DNA of 64,000 nucleotides from Neopusillimonas maritima (GCF_003576595.1 NZ_NQOU01000001.1:61722-125721), one strand, 5' to 3'; shown: positions 49,383 to 61,148, counted from the stretch's first letter. Made by a program: numbers and translations. The notes: generated by a model not told the origin, from the sequence alone.

Positions 49383-50009
49383 TTGCTGCAAATCATTCAT
49401 GACGCCGGCTGGCCAATCTGGCTGCTGATTGTGACATCAGTGCTGGGCCTTGCCCTTATCATTGAACGCTTCCTGTCGTTACGCACCAAACTGATTGTGC
49501 CCGAACACCTGCTCGACCGGGTCACCGAACTCATGCGGCAAAAATCCCCCTCTTCCAATGCCTTGGAAAAACTGGCCTCCAGTTCTCCCTTGGGGCGTGT
49601 GCTGGCCGAGGTAATCGCTGTGCGCCGGCACGACACCATTTATCGCCAGGCGGCAATCGAAGATGTCGGCAAGGATGTCGCGTACCGCCTGAACCGTTAT
49701 GTTCCCAGCCTGGCAACTGTTGCGGTTGTATCGCCTTTGCTGGGTTTGTTCGGCACCGTGGTCGGGATGATCGAAATCTTTGCTTCCTATACGCCGGCAG
49801 GCGGCGACCCGGCCCAACTGGCCCGCGGCATATCGGTGGCACTGTACAACACGGGTTTCGGCATTATTATTGCTGTGCCCGCCCTTATTTTTCATCGTTT
49901 CTTCCGAGCCCGGGTCGACCATTTCCTGCATCAAATCGAACACCAGGCCAGTACGCTTGATCGAATTCTTCAGCAAGATTTACGCAGCACGCCTTCGTCT
50001 CCCAACTGA
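49383..50009 (+). CDS. exbB: MotA/TolQ/ExbB proton-channel family protein
   Basis: 208-residue inner-membrane protein with three hydrophobic segments. The ExbB/TolQ core LATVAVVSPLLGLFGTVVGMIEIF is clear. With ExbD it harvests proton motive force for TonB-dependent transport (for example the receptor at 16492-18585); a TolQ role is possible, but the exbB-exbD-lpxK order fits ExbB. The TTG at 49383 is chosen because GGAG lies exactly 7 nt upstream and homologues begin with LQ..DAGWPIW. Confidence 0.9.
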   Translation: MLQIIHDAGWPIWLLIVTSVLGLALIIERFLSLRTKLIVPEHLLDRVTELMRQKSPSSNALEKLASSSPLGRVLAEVIAVRRHDTIYRQAAIEDVGKDVAYRLNRYVPSLATVAVVSPLLGLFGTVVGMIEIFASYTPAGGDPAQLARGISVALYNTGFGIIIAVPALIFHRFFRARVDHFLHQIEHQASTLDRILQQDLRSTPSSPN

Positions 50010-50011
50010 CT

Positions 50012-50416
50012 ATGAATTTTCGTCGTCGCATTCAGAGTGAAGAGCCCGAGATCAACCTGATCCCGCTCATCGATATTTTGCTGGTCATCCTTATTTTTTT
50101 GGCGGCCACGACATCGTTCACACGCTTTCAGCAACTTAGCGTCACGCTACCCCAAGCCGGCGCGCAAGCCATCGACCCTAACCCGCTCCGCTTAGCCATT
50201 AATAAAGACGGCCTGTTCGCACTCGGCGCCAATTTAATTGCCGACACTAGCACGCAAGGCCTGACCAACGCCCTGAACAATGCTGCAGGCAACCAAGCGG
50301 AACCGGTGTTGCTCATTAATGCCGACGCCCAGACCGCGCACGAAAACGTGGTTAAAGCCATGGAGGCGGCCCGTCTGGCGGGCATTCAACGCGTTAATTT
50401 CGCTACGCAACAATAA
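50012..50416 (+). CDS. exbD: ExbD/TolR family biopolymer transport protein
   Basis: 134-residue protein with one N-terminal membrane helix and a periplasmic domain. The channel aspartate is in INLIPLIDILLVILIFL, the conserved ExbD/TolR motif. Partner of ExbB, whose stop lies 2 nt upstream. lpxK starts 6 nt after its stop. Confidence 0.92.
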   Translation: MNFRRRIQSEEPEINLIPLIDILLVILIFLAATTSFTRFQQLSVTLPQAGAQAIDPNPLRLAINKDGLFALGANLIADTSTQGLTNALNNAAGNQAEPVLLINADAQTAHENVVKAMEAARLAGIQRVNFATQQ

Positions 50417-50422
50417 AAAACC

Positions 50423-51520
50423 ATGCAGAAACTGCACACCTTGCTCGCCCAGTTCGCACATGGAGTCTGGCAGCGCAAAGGGCTAATCAGCACACTCTTG
50501 TTGCCGCTTTCCTGGCTGGTGGTGGCCGCGGTTCTTATCAAGCGTCGCCGCCATACACACATTGCCGCCCACCCCACCTACGGTGTGCCGGTGATCGTTG
50601 TGGGCAATATTATGGTGGGCGGTACCGGGAAAACACCCGTGGTGATTGCGCTGGTGAACGCCCTAAAAGCCCTGGGGCGCCGGCCGGGGGTAATCAGCCG
50701 GGGATATGGGGTAAAGCTTCCCCACCACCAAGCGCGCGTCGGCAAAGGAATATTGGACCCTAAGCTGTTTGGCGACGAACCCACCCTGATCGCCGAGGCC
50801 ACAGGTGCCCCCATTGCCGTTCACCCAAAACGGCGTTTGGCCTTGCAGTCTCTAGTGGAAACATATCCCAACGTCGACATTGTGGTATCGGACGACGGCC
50901 TACAGCATCTGGCATTGCCGCGCGATATCGAAATCGTAGTGCAAGACGAACGAGGATTGGGCAATGAGCGTGTATTGCCGGCCGGCCCGCTGCGCGAGCC
51001 CGCGTCACGACTGAATCATGTCGATTTAATCGTATTACATCAATCAGGGCCCACACCCCAGGAAGGCAGCCTGCCCGAAACGCACGGGGTGGCGCCGCGC
51101 GCTTCCGCCACGAAAGTGGCACGGGTACGCATGCGTTTGCAACCAACCAGTTGCACCCAAATCAGCACGGGCCAAGTCGTACCGTGGCCGGAATGGGCAA
51201 AAGAACATCGGGAGCGCGGTCTGGGTGCTGTCGCGGCTATTGGCCAACCCCAACGGTTTTTCGGCCTGCTTAAACAACACGGGTTGAACCCCGACCCCGC
51301 CGTTGCACTACCCGACCATTCACCCGATATTGCATCGGCTGTGCAAGAAGTGAACCAGGCGGTTATCCTGGTGACCGATAAAGACGCGGTCAAACTTCAA
51401 GGCACCACCGACCCGCGATTATGGTCGGTACAGGTGGCACCGCGCTTCTCGGATCCACAGTGGGTACAAACGCTATTAAAGCGACTACAATCGAACCCTG
51501 TGCCCGGGCAAAACGGCTAA
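50423..51520 (+). CDS. lpxK: Tetraacyldisaccharide 4'-kinase
   Basis: Phosphorylates the 4' position of the lipid A disaccharide at the inner membrane. 365 residues with an N-terminal hydrophobic segment (about 23-40). The P-loop variant is [11 protein letters not shown], followed by [15 protein letters not shown] and the catalytic DDGLQH. It lies in the lipid A/KDO neighbourhood with kdsB downstream. Confidence 0.95.
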   Translation: MQKLHTLLAQFAHGVWQRKGLISTLLLPLSWLVVAAVLIKRRRHTHIAAHPTYGVPVIVVGNIMVGGTGKTPVVIALVNALKALGRRPGVISRGYGVKLPHHQARVGKGILDPKLFGDEPTLIAEATGAPIAVHPKRRLALQSLVETYPNVDIVVSDDGLQHLALPRDIEIVVQDERGLGNERVLPAGPLREPASRLNHVDLIVLHQSGPTPQEGSLPETHGVAPRASATKVARVRMRLQPTSCTQISTGQVVPWPEWAKEHRERGLGAVAAIGQPQRFFGLLKQHGLNPDPAVALPDHSPDIASAVQEVNQAVILVTDKDAVKLQGTTDPRLWSVQVAPRFSDPQWVQTLLKRLQSNPVPGQNG

Positions 51521-51563
51521 AACGCCTCTTCCTTGCCCGCAATACGTCATACGGACACCTGTT

Positions 51564-51761
51564 ATGGACTCAAATCTACTGGAAGTGCTGGTTTGCCCCT
51601 TGTGTAAAGGCCCTTTGCACCACGATCATGCCAATCACGAACTCATTTGCAAGGCCGATCGCCTTGCCTACCCCATTCGCGACGGCATTCCGGTTATGCT
51701 GGAAAACGAAGCACGTGACCTGAATGAGTCGAATGCGGCACAGAACACATCAAATTCGTGA
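51564..51761 (+). CDS. Trm112/YcaR-like small protein
   Basis: 65-residue protein of the Trm112 family (UPF0434). It has [14 protein letters not shown] at the start and [12 protein letters not shown] in the second half, with the first cysteine pair conserved and one Cys in the later zinc-ligand area (ELICK). Members often lie between lpxK and kdsB in proteobacteria; the molecular role of this one is not established. Its stop overlaps the kdsB GTG start as GTGA. Confidence 0.9.
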   Translation: MDSNLLEVLVCPLCKGPLHHDHANHELICKADRLAYPIRDGIPVMLENEARDLNESNAAQNTSNS

Positions 51762-52522
51762 GCTTTACCGCCATTATCCCCGCACGGCGGGCTTCCACCC
51801 GGTTACCCAACAAGCCATTGCTCGACATCGCCGGCAAGCCGCTGGTTGTACGTACCGCTGAACAAGCAGCCAAATCAAACGCCGACCGCATTCTTATCGC
51901 CACCGACGACACGGACATTCTTCAGGCAGTTGAGCATGCCGGGTTTCAGTGCCAATTAACCCGTGCCGACCACCCCACCGGCACCGACCGTTTGGCCGAG
52001 GTTGCGCAACAGTTAAACCTGAGCCCCGACGACATTGTCGTGAATGTGCAAGGTGACGAACCCCTGATCGACCCCGAACTCATTAACCAGGTTGCCGCGT
52101 TGTTGCAAAGCCAACCCGATGCGGCCATTGCCACCTGCGCCTCGCCCATTACTGAAGCACATAAACTGTTCAACCCTAATATTGTCAAGGTGGTGTGCAA
52201 TCATCGCCAACAAGCCTTATACTTCTCCCGGGCGCCCATCCCTTGGGCGCGCGATGCGCTTGCCGATGGCAGCCACGTACTCGCACCCAATCTTCCCGCA
52301 TTGCATCATATTGGCCTTTACGCGTATAAAGTCGGTTTTCTGAACACGTTTCCGCACTTGCCCACCGGCCCACTTGAAATGTTCGAGTCACTCGAGCAGT
52401 TGCGGGCGCTTGAGAATGGTTTCGGGATAGCGGTTCACATTACGCAAGCTCATCCGGCTGCGGGGGTCGATACCGCCGCCGATCTGGAACGCGTACGCGC
52501 CATTTTCGCAAATCGGTTATAA
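51758..52522 (+). CDS. kdsB: 3-deoxy-manno-octulosonate cytidylyltransferase (CMP-KDO synthetase)
   Basis: 254 residues. Activates KDO with CTP for the LPS inner core. The nucleotide-binding start is [15 protein letters not shown], and [16 protein letters not shown] and [10 protein letters not shown] are family features. It starts with GTG overlapping the upstream stop. Gene order lpxK-Trm112-kdsB-adk is conserved in betaproteobacteria. Confidence 0.96.
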   Translation: MSFTAIIPARRASTRLPNKPLLDIAGKPLVVRTAEQAAKSNADRILIATDDTDILQAVEHAGFQCQLTRADHPTGTDRLAEVAQQLNLSPDDIVVNVQGDEPLIDPELINQVAALLQSQPDAAIATCASPITEAHKLFNPNIVKVVCNHRQQALYFSRAPIPWARDALADGSHVLAPNLPALHHIGLYAYKVGFLNTFPHLPTGPLEMFESLEQLRALENGFGIAVHITQAHPAAGVDTAADLERVRAIFANRL

Positions 52523-53272
<750 letters not shown>

Positions 53273-53288
53273 AGCGTAAAGGAGCAAC

Positions 53289-54047
53289 ATGGACATCAAA
53301 AACAAAGTATTTATCGTCACCGGCGGCGCCTCGGGATTGGGCGCCGGAACCGCACGCATGCTGGTCAAAGAAGGCGCCAAAGTCGTCTTGGCCGATGTAC
53401 AAGACGAACCCGGCCAGGCACTGGCCAAAGAGCTCGGCCAAACCTATGTGCACTGCGACGTGACCCAGGAAGCCGATGCGCAAGCCGTTATTGAGGCGGC
53501 GCGTCAACAAGGTCGCCTGTTCGGCCTGGTGAACTGTGCCGGTATCGCCCCAGCGTCACGCACAGTGGGCAAAAACGGCCCTCACGCCCTGGAAACATTC
53601 CAGAAAGTCGTAATGGTGAATCTGGTGGGGACGTTCAACATGTCGCGTTTGGCGGCTGCCGCCATGAGCGAAAACGAACCCGAACCTACCGGCGAGCGTG
53701 GTGTATTAATTAATACCGCCTCCGTTGCCGCCTTCGACGGCCAAATTGGCCAAGCTGCCTATGCCGCATCGAAAGCCGGTGTAGCGGGCATGACGCTTCC
53801 CATTGCGCGCGATCTTTCCAAACTGGGCATTCGCTGCATGACCATTGCCCCAGGCATTTTCGGTACCCCCATGGTGTACGGCATGCCCCAAGAGGTGCAA
53901 GACTCGCTGGCCGCCAGCATTCCCTTCCCCTCCCGCCTGGGCACCCCGGAAGACTACGCCAAGCTGGTACACAGCATTGTGACCAACGAAATGCTGAACG
54001 GTGAAACCATTCGCCTGGACGGCGCCATTCGCATGGCACCAAAATAA
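53289..54047 (+). CDS. SDR-family 3-hydroxyacyl-CoA dehydrogenase, HSD17B10-like
   Basis: 252 residues. The NAD loop is TGGASGLG (11-18), with Asn111, Ser145, Tyr158 and Lys162 as the catalytic set. The stretches [31 protein letters not shown] and [13 protein letters not shown] are close to mitochondrial type-2 3-hydroxyacyl-CoA dehydrogenase (2-methyl-3-hydroxybutyryl-CoA dehydrogenase). A role in isoleucine or short/branched fatty-acid degradation is therefore plausible. It starts 16 nt after adk, an unusual neighbour for such an enzyme. Confidence 0.87.
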   Translation: MDIKNKVFIVTGGASGLGAGTARMLVKEGAKVVLADVQDEPGQALAKELGQTYVHCDVTQEADAQAVIEAARQQGRLFGLVNCAGIAPASRTVGKNGPHALETFQKVVMVNLVGTFNMSRLAAAAMSENEPEPTGERGVLINTASVAAFDGQIGQAAYAASKAGVAGMTLPIARDLSKLGIRCMTIAPGIFGTPMVYGMPQEVQDSLAASIPFPSRLGTPEDYAKLVHSIVTNEMLNGETIRLDGAIRMAPK

Positions 54048-54059
54048 GCCGACATCAAC

Positions 54060-55616
54060 ATGGGCTTGTTCCGGTCTGCGGCAACAGTCAGCAGTTTTAC
54101 CCTGCTATCGCGAATCACTGGTTTGGTTCGCGATATTTTTATTGCCGGCTCGTTTGGCGCAGGGCCGCTTACTGACGCCTTTTGGGTCGCCTTTCGTATC
54201 CCGAACCTATTGCGCCGTCTGTTTGCGGAAGGCGCGTTTGCCCAGGCATTTGTGCCTATTCTGGGGCAAACACGTGAACAGGAAAGCCCGGAGCGGGTAC
54301 GCGAACTACTGGATCGGGTGGCATTATTGTTAACGGTTGTGCTGATGACCGTGACATTAATTGGCATGTTGTCTGCGCCCTGGGTGGTCAGCGCCATGGC
54401 CAGCGGCATGTTGAATCCCGATCGCCAAACCGAATTCGAGGCGGCGGTTTGGATGACTCGTGCCATGTTCCCGTATATTTTGTGCATGTCACTGGTAGCG
54501 TTCGCATCCGGTGTGCTGAACACATGGCGGCGCTTCGCGGTACCGGCCTTTACACCCGTACTGCTTAACCTTTGCATGATTCTGGCTTGCCTGTTTCTGC
54601 TGCCCCACTTCAGCACGCCTATTTATGCATTGGCAATTGGAGTTCTTGCCGGGGGGGTGGCACAGTTAGCCGTTCAATGGGTCGCCCTGGCGCGCCTGGG
54701 CTTATTGCCACGCTACTCGTTTCGCCTGCGCCAGGCCTTGCAAGACAGCACCGTGCGCTACATCATGCGCCAGATGCTGCCCGCGATCCTGGGGGTCTCG
54801 GTAGCGCAAATCTCCTTGCTCATCAACACCAATATTGCCACTTGGCTGGCAGCCGGCAGCGTAACCTGGCTGTCTTTTGCCGACCGGCTCATGGAGTTTC
54901 CCACCGCTTTGCTGGGCGTGGCGCTGGGCACAGTGCTGCTCCCCAGCTTATCGGCTGCCCATGCGCAAAGCGACCACCATCGGTACAACCACCTGCTGGA
55001 CTGGGGGCTGCGTCTGGTTGTTTTATTAGGGTTGCCCGCGGCTTTGGGCCTGGCATTGCTCAGCGAAGGGATGGTGGCCACCCTATTTAACTACGGCGCC
55101 TTCACCGCTTACGATGTCGCGCAAACCGAAGTGGCGGCCATGGCTTATTCCGCAGGGTTAGTGGGTCTGCTGGCAATCAAGATTCTGGCCCCGGGATTTT
55201 ACGCCAAGCAAGATATTCGTACCCCGGTGAAAATTGCCCTGGTCGTGCTGGTGCTCACCCAATTATTCAATCTGGTTTTCGTACCCCTATTCGATCACGC
55301 TGGTCTGGCGCTCTCAATCGGGCTGGGTGCCAGTGTGAATGCCCTATTGCTGCTCACCCTGTTGCTGCGTCGCGGCACGTACAAGCCCGCGCCCGGCTGG
55401 GGCCTATTTATGCTGCGCGCCCTTCCCGCCCTGCTGGCGCTGGGGGCCATACTTTATGGCGTAAACCACACTGTAAATTGGGTAGACCCCGCCTTATCAG
55501 CCGGCTTGCGCGTTGCCCTTTTGCTGGGCACCATCGCCCTGGCCGGCACGGCTTATTTTGCGGTGTTGTTTCTATTTGGTTTTCGCCCACGCGACTTTAC
55601 AAAAAGGGCTACCTAA
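54060..55616 (+). CDS. murJ: Lipid II flippase MurJ
   Basis: 518-residue multispanning membrane protein (about 14 helices) of the MurJ/MviN family. The N-terminal SRITGLVRD, TDAFWVAF and PNLLRRLFAEGAFAQAFVPIL match the family signature. It flips lipid II for peptidoglycan synthesis. It begins 12 nt after the dehydrogenase. The rpsT promoter overlaps its last codons. Confidence 0.95.
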   Translation: MGLFRSAATVSSFTLLSRITGLVRDIFIAGSFGAGPLTDAFWVAFRIPNLLRRLFAEGAFAQAFVPILGQTREQESPERVRELLDRVALLLTVVLMTVTLIGMLSAPWVVSAMASGMLNPDRQTEFEAAVWMTRAMFPYILCMSLVAFASGVLNTWRRFAVPAFTPVLLNLCMILACLFLLPHFSTPIYALAIGVLAGGVAQLAVQWVALARLGLLPRYSFRLRQALQDSTVRYIMRQMLPAILGVSVAQISLLINTNIATWLAAGSVTWLSFADRLMEFPTALLGVALGTVLLPSLSAAHAQSDHHRYNHLLDWGLRLVVLLGLPAALGLALLSEGMVATLFNYGAFTAYDVAQTEVAAMAYSAGLVGLLAIKILAPGFYAKQDIRTPVKIALVVLVLTQLFNLVFVPLFDHAGLALSIGLGASVNALLLLTLLLRRGTYKPAPGWGLFMLRALPALLALGAILYGVNHTVNWVDPALSAGLRVALLLGTIALAGTAYFAVLFLFGFRPRDFTKRAT

Positions 55617-55624
55617 GTTAGAAT
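55596..55624 (+). promoter_or_regulatory. Sigma-70 promoter of rpsT
   Basis: TTTACA (55596-55601), a 17-nt spacer and TAGAAT (55619-55624), each 5 of 6 to consensus. It overlaps the murJ 3' end and lies 45 bp before the rpsT start codon. Confidence 0.7.
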
Positions 55625-55669
55625 CTTTGTCTTTGCTAATTAAACACACTTAATCCGTACGAAATAACT

Positions 55670-55936
55670 ATGGCTAATACCGCACAAGCACGTAAACGCG
55701 CCCGCCAGGCGATTAAACTGAACAAGCATAACTCCAGCTTGCGTTCCATGCTGCGCACGTCTATTAAACGTGTTCGCCAGGCAATCGACGCAGGCGACCA
55801 GGAAGCTGCGAACACCGTTCTGCGCTCCACCGCCAGCATTATCGACCGCGTTGCCGACAAAAAAATCATCCACAAAAACAAAGCTGCCCGCCACAAAAGC
55901 CGTCTGTCTGCTGCTGTGAAAGCTATGGCTTCCTAA
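55670..55936 (+). CDS. rpsT: 30S ribosomal protein S20
   Basis: 88 residues, very rich in Lys, Arg and Ala, with the S20 start [20 protein letters not shown] and the [16 protein letters not shown] end. Binds 16S rRNA early in 30S assembly. It has its own promoter at 55596-55624 and an intrinsic terminator at 56034-56066. Confidence 0.97.
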   Translation: MANTAQARKRARQAIKLNKHNSSLRSMLRTSIKRVRQAIDAGDQEAANTVLRSTASIIDRVADKKIIHKNKAARHKSRLSAAVKAMAS

Positions 55937-56033
55937 GGAAGTCGGCACGGTTTAATTGGCAAAAAGCTGTCAGTAAAAACTGTCAGAACAAAACAGGTAA
56001 CCAGCCAATAATTTTGGCACGTTACGTTACCGC

Positions 56034-56066
56034 AAACAGGGTGCTCTTTCAGCACCCTGTTTTTTT
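56034..56066 (+). terminator. Rho-independent terminator downstream of rpsT
   Basis: AAACAGGGTGCT (56034-56045), loop CTTTC, AGCACCCTGTTT (56051-56062), then a T run to 56066. Perfect 12-bp stem, about 100 bp after the rpsT stop. Confidence 0.9.
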
Positions 56067-56107
56067 GCCCGAAACAAACAACAATGTGCAGGCATAAAAA
56101 AGCCCGG

Positions 56108-56404
56108 TTAGTCCGGGCGTTCTGGCGGGGCCTCTACTTCTGCCGTTTTCAGCTTATTGCTACGGGCGAAATCCACAACAAAATTCCAGGCCAGCGGTTC
56201 GAGATCGCGCAAACGTGGATCAACCGCTACGCAACGCACACCATCAATATAGGTAGGCAGTACATAAGGGGAATACGTAAGACGGTTGGCGGGCATACCA
56301 GGTGGCCGAAACTGTGACATGACCCCTGCAAGGCGTTCGGCCCAATCGCTTGGCCGAAAACGCTGGCCGGACTCCGTTACGCCGTAAATAATGAACTGCT
56401 GCAC
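56108..56404 (-). CDS. DUF3579 family protein
   Basis: About 98 residues from a GTG at 56402-56404. The core GVTESGQRFRPSDWAERLAGVMSQF, YSPYV and DGVRCVAVDPRLRDLEPLAWNF matches DUF3579, a small betaproteobacterial family of unknown function. The frame is open further upstream to a TTG at 56518, but homologues are about this length and that start would leave only 8 bp before argF. GAAAG lies about 5 nt before the GTG. It is divergent from argF. Confidence 0.75.
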   Translation of the reverse strand: MQQFIIYGVTESGQRFRPSDWAERLAGVMSQFRPPGMPANRLTYSPYVLPTYIDGVRCVAVDPRLRDLEPLAWNFVVDFARSNKLKTAEVEAPPERPD

Positions 56405-56526
56405 GATACTTTCACGGGAATTTTGCGTGGCTGCATTGTACTGCTTTAGGCGCCGAATCGCAGGGCCGCCCCAAAATTGTTTATCATACTCAATTAAACT
56501 TCTTTGCAAGCGAATCAAGGTTGATC

Positions 56527-57471
56527 ATGTCTCACACCCAGTCTCCCGCAGCGCCCTTGCGCCACTTCCTGCAATTCAACGACTTCACTCACGACGAAAT
56601 CCTGTATGTGCTCGAGCGCGCGCGCCTTATTAAAGACAAATTCAAGCGTTATCAACCGCACCACACCCTGCACGACCGCACCCTGGCCATGGTATTTGAA
56701 AAAGCCAGCACCCGTACCCGTGTCTCGTTTGAAGCGGGTATGTATCAAATGGGCGGCTCGGTCATTCACTTAACAACAGGCGACTCCCAACTTGGGCGTT
56801 CTGAACCCATTGAAGACACCGCCCGCGTCGTATCGCGTATGGTCGACCTGGTCATGATCCGCACCTTCGAGCAAACGCGTATTGAACGCTTTGCCGCCCA
56901 TTCACGCGTACCGGTTATCAACGGCCTAACCAACGAGTTCCACCCCTGCCAGATCCTGGCTGACATTTTCACATTTATCGAACACCTTGGCCCCATTGAA
57001 GGCAAAACCGTTGCGTGGATCGGCGACGGTAACAATATGTCGTACACGTGGCTTCAGGCCGCCGAAATGCTGGGCTTTACGCTGCATATTTCAACCCCTG
57101 CCGGCTACGAGCTGGAACCCGAACGCATCGGCACACCCCCTGAAAGGGTGTTGCGTGTGTTTACCGACCCCATGGAAGCCTGCAAGGGCGCGCACCTGGT
57201 CACCACTGATGTCTGGACCAGCATGGGCTACGAAGAAGAGAACGAAGCCCGTCGTAAAGCCTTTGCCGACTGGTGCGTTGATGAAGAGATGATGGCGGTG
57301 GCCGACCCGAAAGCCATTTTCATGCACTGCCTGCCGGCCCACCGTGGGGAGGAAGTAACCGGCGACGTAATAGACGGCCCACAAAGCGTGGTGTGGGACG
57401 AAGCGGAAAACCGCATGCACGTACAAAAAGCGCTTATGGAATTTTTGTTGCTGGGGAAACGCAGTGGTTAA
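56527..57471 (+). CDS. argF: Ornithine carbamoyltransferase
   Basis: 314 residues. Makes citrulline from ornithine and carbamoyl phosphate in arginine synthesis. Carbamoyl-phosphate loop STRTR, HPCQ and the ornithine-site HCLPA are all visible. The ATG at 56527 has AAGG 6 nt upstream and is preferred over a TTG two codons earlier. It converges on argG, which uses its product. Confidence 0.96.
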   Translation: MSHTQSPAAPLRHFLQFNDFTHDEILYVLERARLIKDKFKRYQPHHTLHDRTLAMVFEKASTRTRVSFEAGMYQMGGSVIHLTTGDSQLGRSEPIEDTARVVSRMVDLVMIRTFEQTRIERFAAHSRVPVINGLTNEFHPCQILADIFTFIEHLGPIEGKTVAWIGDGNNMSYTWLQAAEMLGFTLHISTPAGYELEPERIGTPPERVLRVFTDPMEACKGAHLVTTDVWTSMGYEEENEARRKAFADWCVDEEMMAVADPKAIFMHCLPAHRGEEVTGDVIDGPQSVVWDEAENRMHVQKALMEFLLLGKRSG

Positions 57472-57514
57472 AGCAGATTAAACGATCAGCAAGACAGATT
57501 TGAATAGATGTTCG

Positions 57515-57727
57515 TTAGAACAGCCTGTATTTTTCCAACGGCAGGCCGTTTTCTTCAACAAAAGCATTAGAACTATTAATGGCTTTAGCATTTTGCTTTA
57601 GCCATAAATCCATTTGCGTATTCATCATAGATTGCGCCACATCTTCCTTAACTCCACGTAAAGCACCTCGATTGTCAGGCGGGCGCCTAACAATCGGGGA
57701 AGGTGTCTGAAAAAGTTTCTTAACCAT
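57515..57727 (-). CDS. Orphan ORF with a CcdA-like antitoxin C-terminus
   Basis: 70 codons. The last 31 residues (DLWLKQNAKAINSSNAFVEE, then GLPLEKYRLF) match the conserved C-terminal, toxin-binding end of CcdA antitoxins. The first 39 residues do not look like the ribbon-helix-helix DNA-binding domain, and no CcdB toxin follows: argF converges 43 bp away. The ATG abuts the argG stop (TGAATG) with no good ribosome-binding site. It may be a decayed antitoxin, an anti-addiction remnant, or an expressed fragment coupled to argG. Confidence 0.55.
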   Translation of the reverse strand: MVKKLFQTPSPIVRRPPDNRGALRGVKEDVAQSMMNTQMDLWLKQNAKAINSSNAFVEENGLPLEKYRLF

Positions 57728-59089
<1,362 letters not shown>

Positions 59090-59114
59090 TCAATTGGGTA
59101 AATGGTAGATTCTA

Positions 59115-59759
59115 CTACGAGGCCATGGCGCCGTCTTTCGAGCGCGGCAAGGCCATACCCAATGCAGGCAAGTCGTTGGGCTGATCGACGTCTTGCAGCA
59201 CGCCGTCGGTTTCAACATCAACCCAATGTATGTAAGCGCTGTGCGCCTGCAAAATACTGCGTGCGCCTTCGTCGCCCTGCAAGCGGCTAAGGGCGGGCAA
59301 AAACGACGGCCCCCACAAAATGGGGTTGCCCGGCTGCCCTTTGTAGCGTGGCCGGCAAATTTCAATGGTTTCATCCAACTGAAAAGCATCCATTAGCGCG
59401 TTCAACGCTGCCGCATTAACTCGTGGCATATCGCTTAAGCAGATTAATACACCTTCCGTATCGGGTACCGCGCCGGCACCTGCCGCCACCGAATGGCCCA
59501 TGCCTTGCATGTGCTCGGGATTATGGACAAACTGTACCGACAAGCCCGCCAAGGCCTGCTCAATTTCAGGGGCGTTGTGCCCCAGCACCACAATAACGCG
59601 ACTGCAGTTTGAAGCCAGGGCCTGCAGCACAACCTGCCGCACCATAGGCATGCCCCTGTAAGGCAAAAGCAACTTATTGTGCAAGCCCATACGGCGGCTG
59701 GACCCGGCTGCCAACACAACGCAGGCAACCTCGCGGAACGGTGTACTGGAAAAAACCAT
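59115..59759 (-). CDS. MocA/MobA-like nucleotidyltransferase
   Basis: 214 residues with the MobA-like NTP-transferase fold. The nucleotide loop is VLAAGSSRRMG with the following NKLLLPY lysine; LICLSDMPRV is the metal-binding region; GQPGNPILWG is a family motif. Relatives transfer CMP or GMP to molybdopterin (MocA, MobA) or act on sugar phosphates. No molybdoenzyme gene lies nearby, so the substrate is open. Confidence 0.82.
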   Translation of the reverse strand: MVFSSTPFREVACVVLAAGSSRRMGLHNKLLLPYRGMPMVRQVVLQALASNCSRVIVVLGHNAPEIEQALAGLSVQFVHNPEHMQGMGHSVAAGAGAVPDTEGVLICLSDMPRVNAAALNALMDAFQLDETIEICRPRYKGQPGNPILWGPSFLPALSRLQGDEGARSILQAHSAYIHWVDVETDGVLQDVDQPNDLPALGMALPRSKDGAMAS

Positions 59760-59880
59760 AACCTGCTGTTTGCCTCGAATCTGGGTATTAACAATATTTC
59801 AAAATAGTAACAGAATCTAACTCAATAAGAATAGGTAAGGTTACGGTAGACATTTAGCGTAATAAAGGACTCAACCCATT

Positions 59881-61083
59881 ATGCTGCAACTTGGATTCAA
59901 CGACCCTCAGTTCGAAGTTTGGGCCCAACGCGCCTTAATGAATATTGCCGAAGGTGGATGCGAACTGGGCGAAGTGCTGTCGCCGGCGCCCCGCATTCCC
60001 GCCGGTAACACCGACACCTGGTACCGTGAATGGTGCGCGCTGGCCGACCGTCTTTATGAACAGGCCGGAGAATGCCGGAATAAAGGCCATTTAATTAGCG
60101 CCCGACAGCTTTACCAACGTGCCGCCACCTACTACAGAACGTCTTATCCTTTACTGTTCGGCACCCCCACCGACCCCCGTGTGCTTGAAGCCTACCGCAA
60201 CGAAGCCCGCGCCTTCCGCTGGGCCGCGCAATTATTCAGCCCACCCATTGAGGCACAAACCATACCGTTTGAAAACACCACCCTGCCCGGCTATTTCTAT
60301 AGCGGAGGTCACGGCCAACGCCCTTTACTGATTTGCACCAATGGGTACGACGACACCCTGCACACCATGCATTACGCCCATGCCGTCGCCGCCCAGCGGC
60401 GCGGCTACCACGTACTTACCTTCGACGGCCCCGGCCAAGGCGCGCCCCTAATAGAACACGGCCTAACGTTAAGACCCGATTGGGAAAACGTAGTGGGTGC
60501 CGTGTTGGACCACATTCTGGCCCGCCCCGACATTAATCCCAATAAAGTAGCCCTGGCCGGCTGGAGCTTCGGCGGCTTTCTGGCCCCCCGTGCCGCTGCG
60601 GGTGAACCACGCATTAAAGCCTTAATTGCCGACCCCGGCCAATGGGACATGCTCGCAGCCATAGCCGGCATGCTCAAACGCATGGGGGCCGAAGACCTTG
60701 TGGCTGCCCTGCCCAACCTGCCCAAAGAAGCCAACGCCCCCATCATGCAGGCCATTGAACACAACCCCGCGTTGAAATGGACCCTGGTGCAACGTGGCTT
60801 CTGGGTGCACGGCGTAAATTCCTTCACAGAATATGTCAAAGCCCTGGCCGAATTCACCGTGTCGGACCGCGTACACCAAATTCAATGCCCGGTATTTATT
60901 ACCCAGGCTGAAAACGACCCCATTGCAGGGGCTGCCGACGTGCTGTTCAACGCCATTGAGGCACCCAAAACCTTTAGACGTTTTACGGCACAAGAAGGTG
61001 CCGGCGACCATTGTGAAGCCATGGCCAGGTCGGTTTACCACCAGCACGCGTACGATTGGCTGGATACGGCGTTTAAAGACTAG
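59881..61083 (+). CDS. Alpha/beta hydrolase, dihydropseudooxynicotine hydrolase/FrsA-like
   Basis: 400 residues. An N-terminal helical cap region (about 1-125) precedes the alpha/beta-hydrolase core. The nucleophile elbow is GWSFGG (Ser229), the acid Asp346 in QAENDPIAG and the His377 in GAGDHCEA. The architecture and the LLICTNGYDDTLHTMHY segment resemble the C-C bond hydrolases and esterases around 2,6-dihydropseudooxynicotine hydrolase and FrsA. Substrate unknown. Not evidently in an operon with its neighbours. Confidence 0.82.
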   Translation: MLQLGFNDPQFEVWAQRALMNIAEGGCELGEVLSPAPRIPAGNTDTWYREWCALADRLYEQAGECRNKGHLISARQLYQRAATYYRTSYPLLFGTPTDPRVLEAYRNEARAFRWAAQLFSPPIEAQTIPFENTTLPGYFYSGGHGQRPLLICTNGYDDTLHTMHYAHAVAAQRRGYHVLTFDGPGQGAPLIEHGLTLRPDWENVVGAVLDHILARPDINPNKVALAGWSFGGFLAPRAAAGEPRIKALIADPGQWDMLAAIAGMLKRMGAEDLVAALPNLPKEANAPIMQAIEHNPALKWTLVQRGFWVHGVNSFTEYVKALAEFTVSDRVHQIQCPVFITQAENDPIAGAADVLFNAIEAPKTFRRFTAQEGAGDHCEAMARSVYHQHAYDWLDTAFKD

Positions 61084-61088
61084 CTTAG

Positions 61089-61129
61089 CTATCATCTTAA
61101 TGATAGAATTGTGTACACAGTGATACACA
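61089..61129. promoter_or_regulatory. Dyad repeats at the Phd/PIN toxin-antitoxin promoter
   Basis: CTATCAT (61089-61095) and ATGATAG (61100-61106) form a perfect 7-bp inverted repeat. TGTGTA (61110-61115) and TACACA (61124-61129) form a second, and TGTGTACACA (61110-61119) is itself palindromic. A -10-like TAGAAT lies at 61104-61109. Two dyads around a promoter are typical of autoregulated toxin-antitoxin operons. Confidence 0.55.
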
Positions 61130-61148
61130 AACATTAAAGGCTTTTGTC

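Noticed and set aside
49128..49402. Two overlapping 66-67-codon open frames in the xseA-exbB gap
   Set aside because: No ribosome-binding site, no recognisable motif, and they run across the DnaA-box dyad and into the exbB leader.
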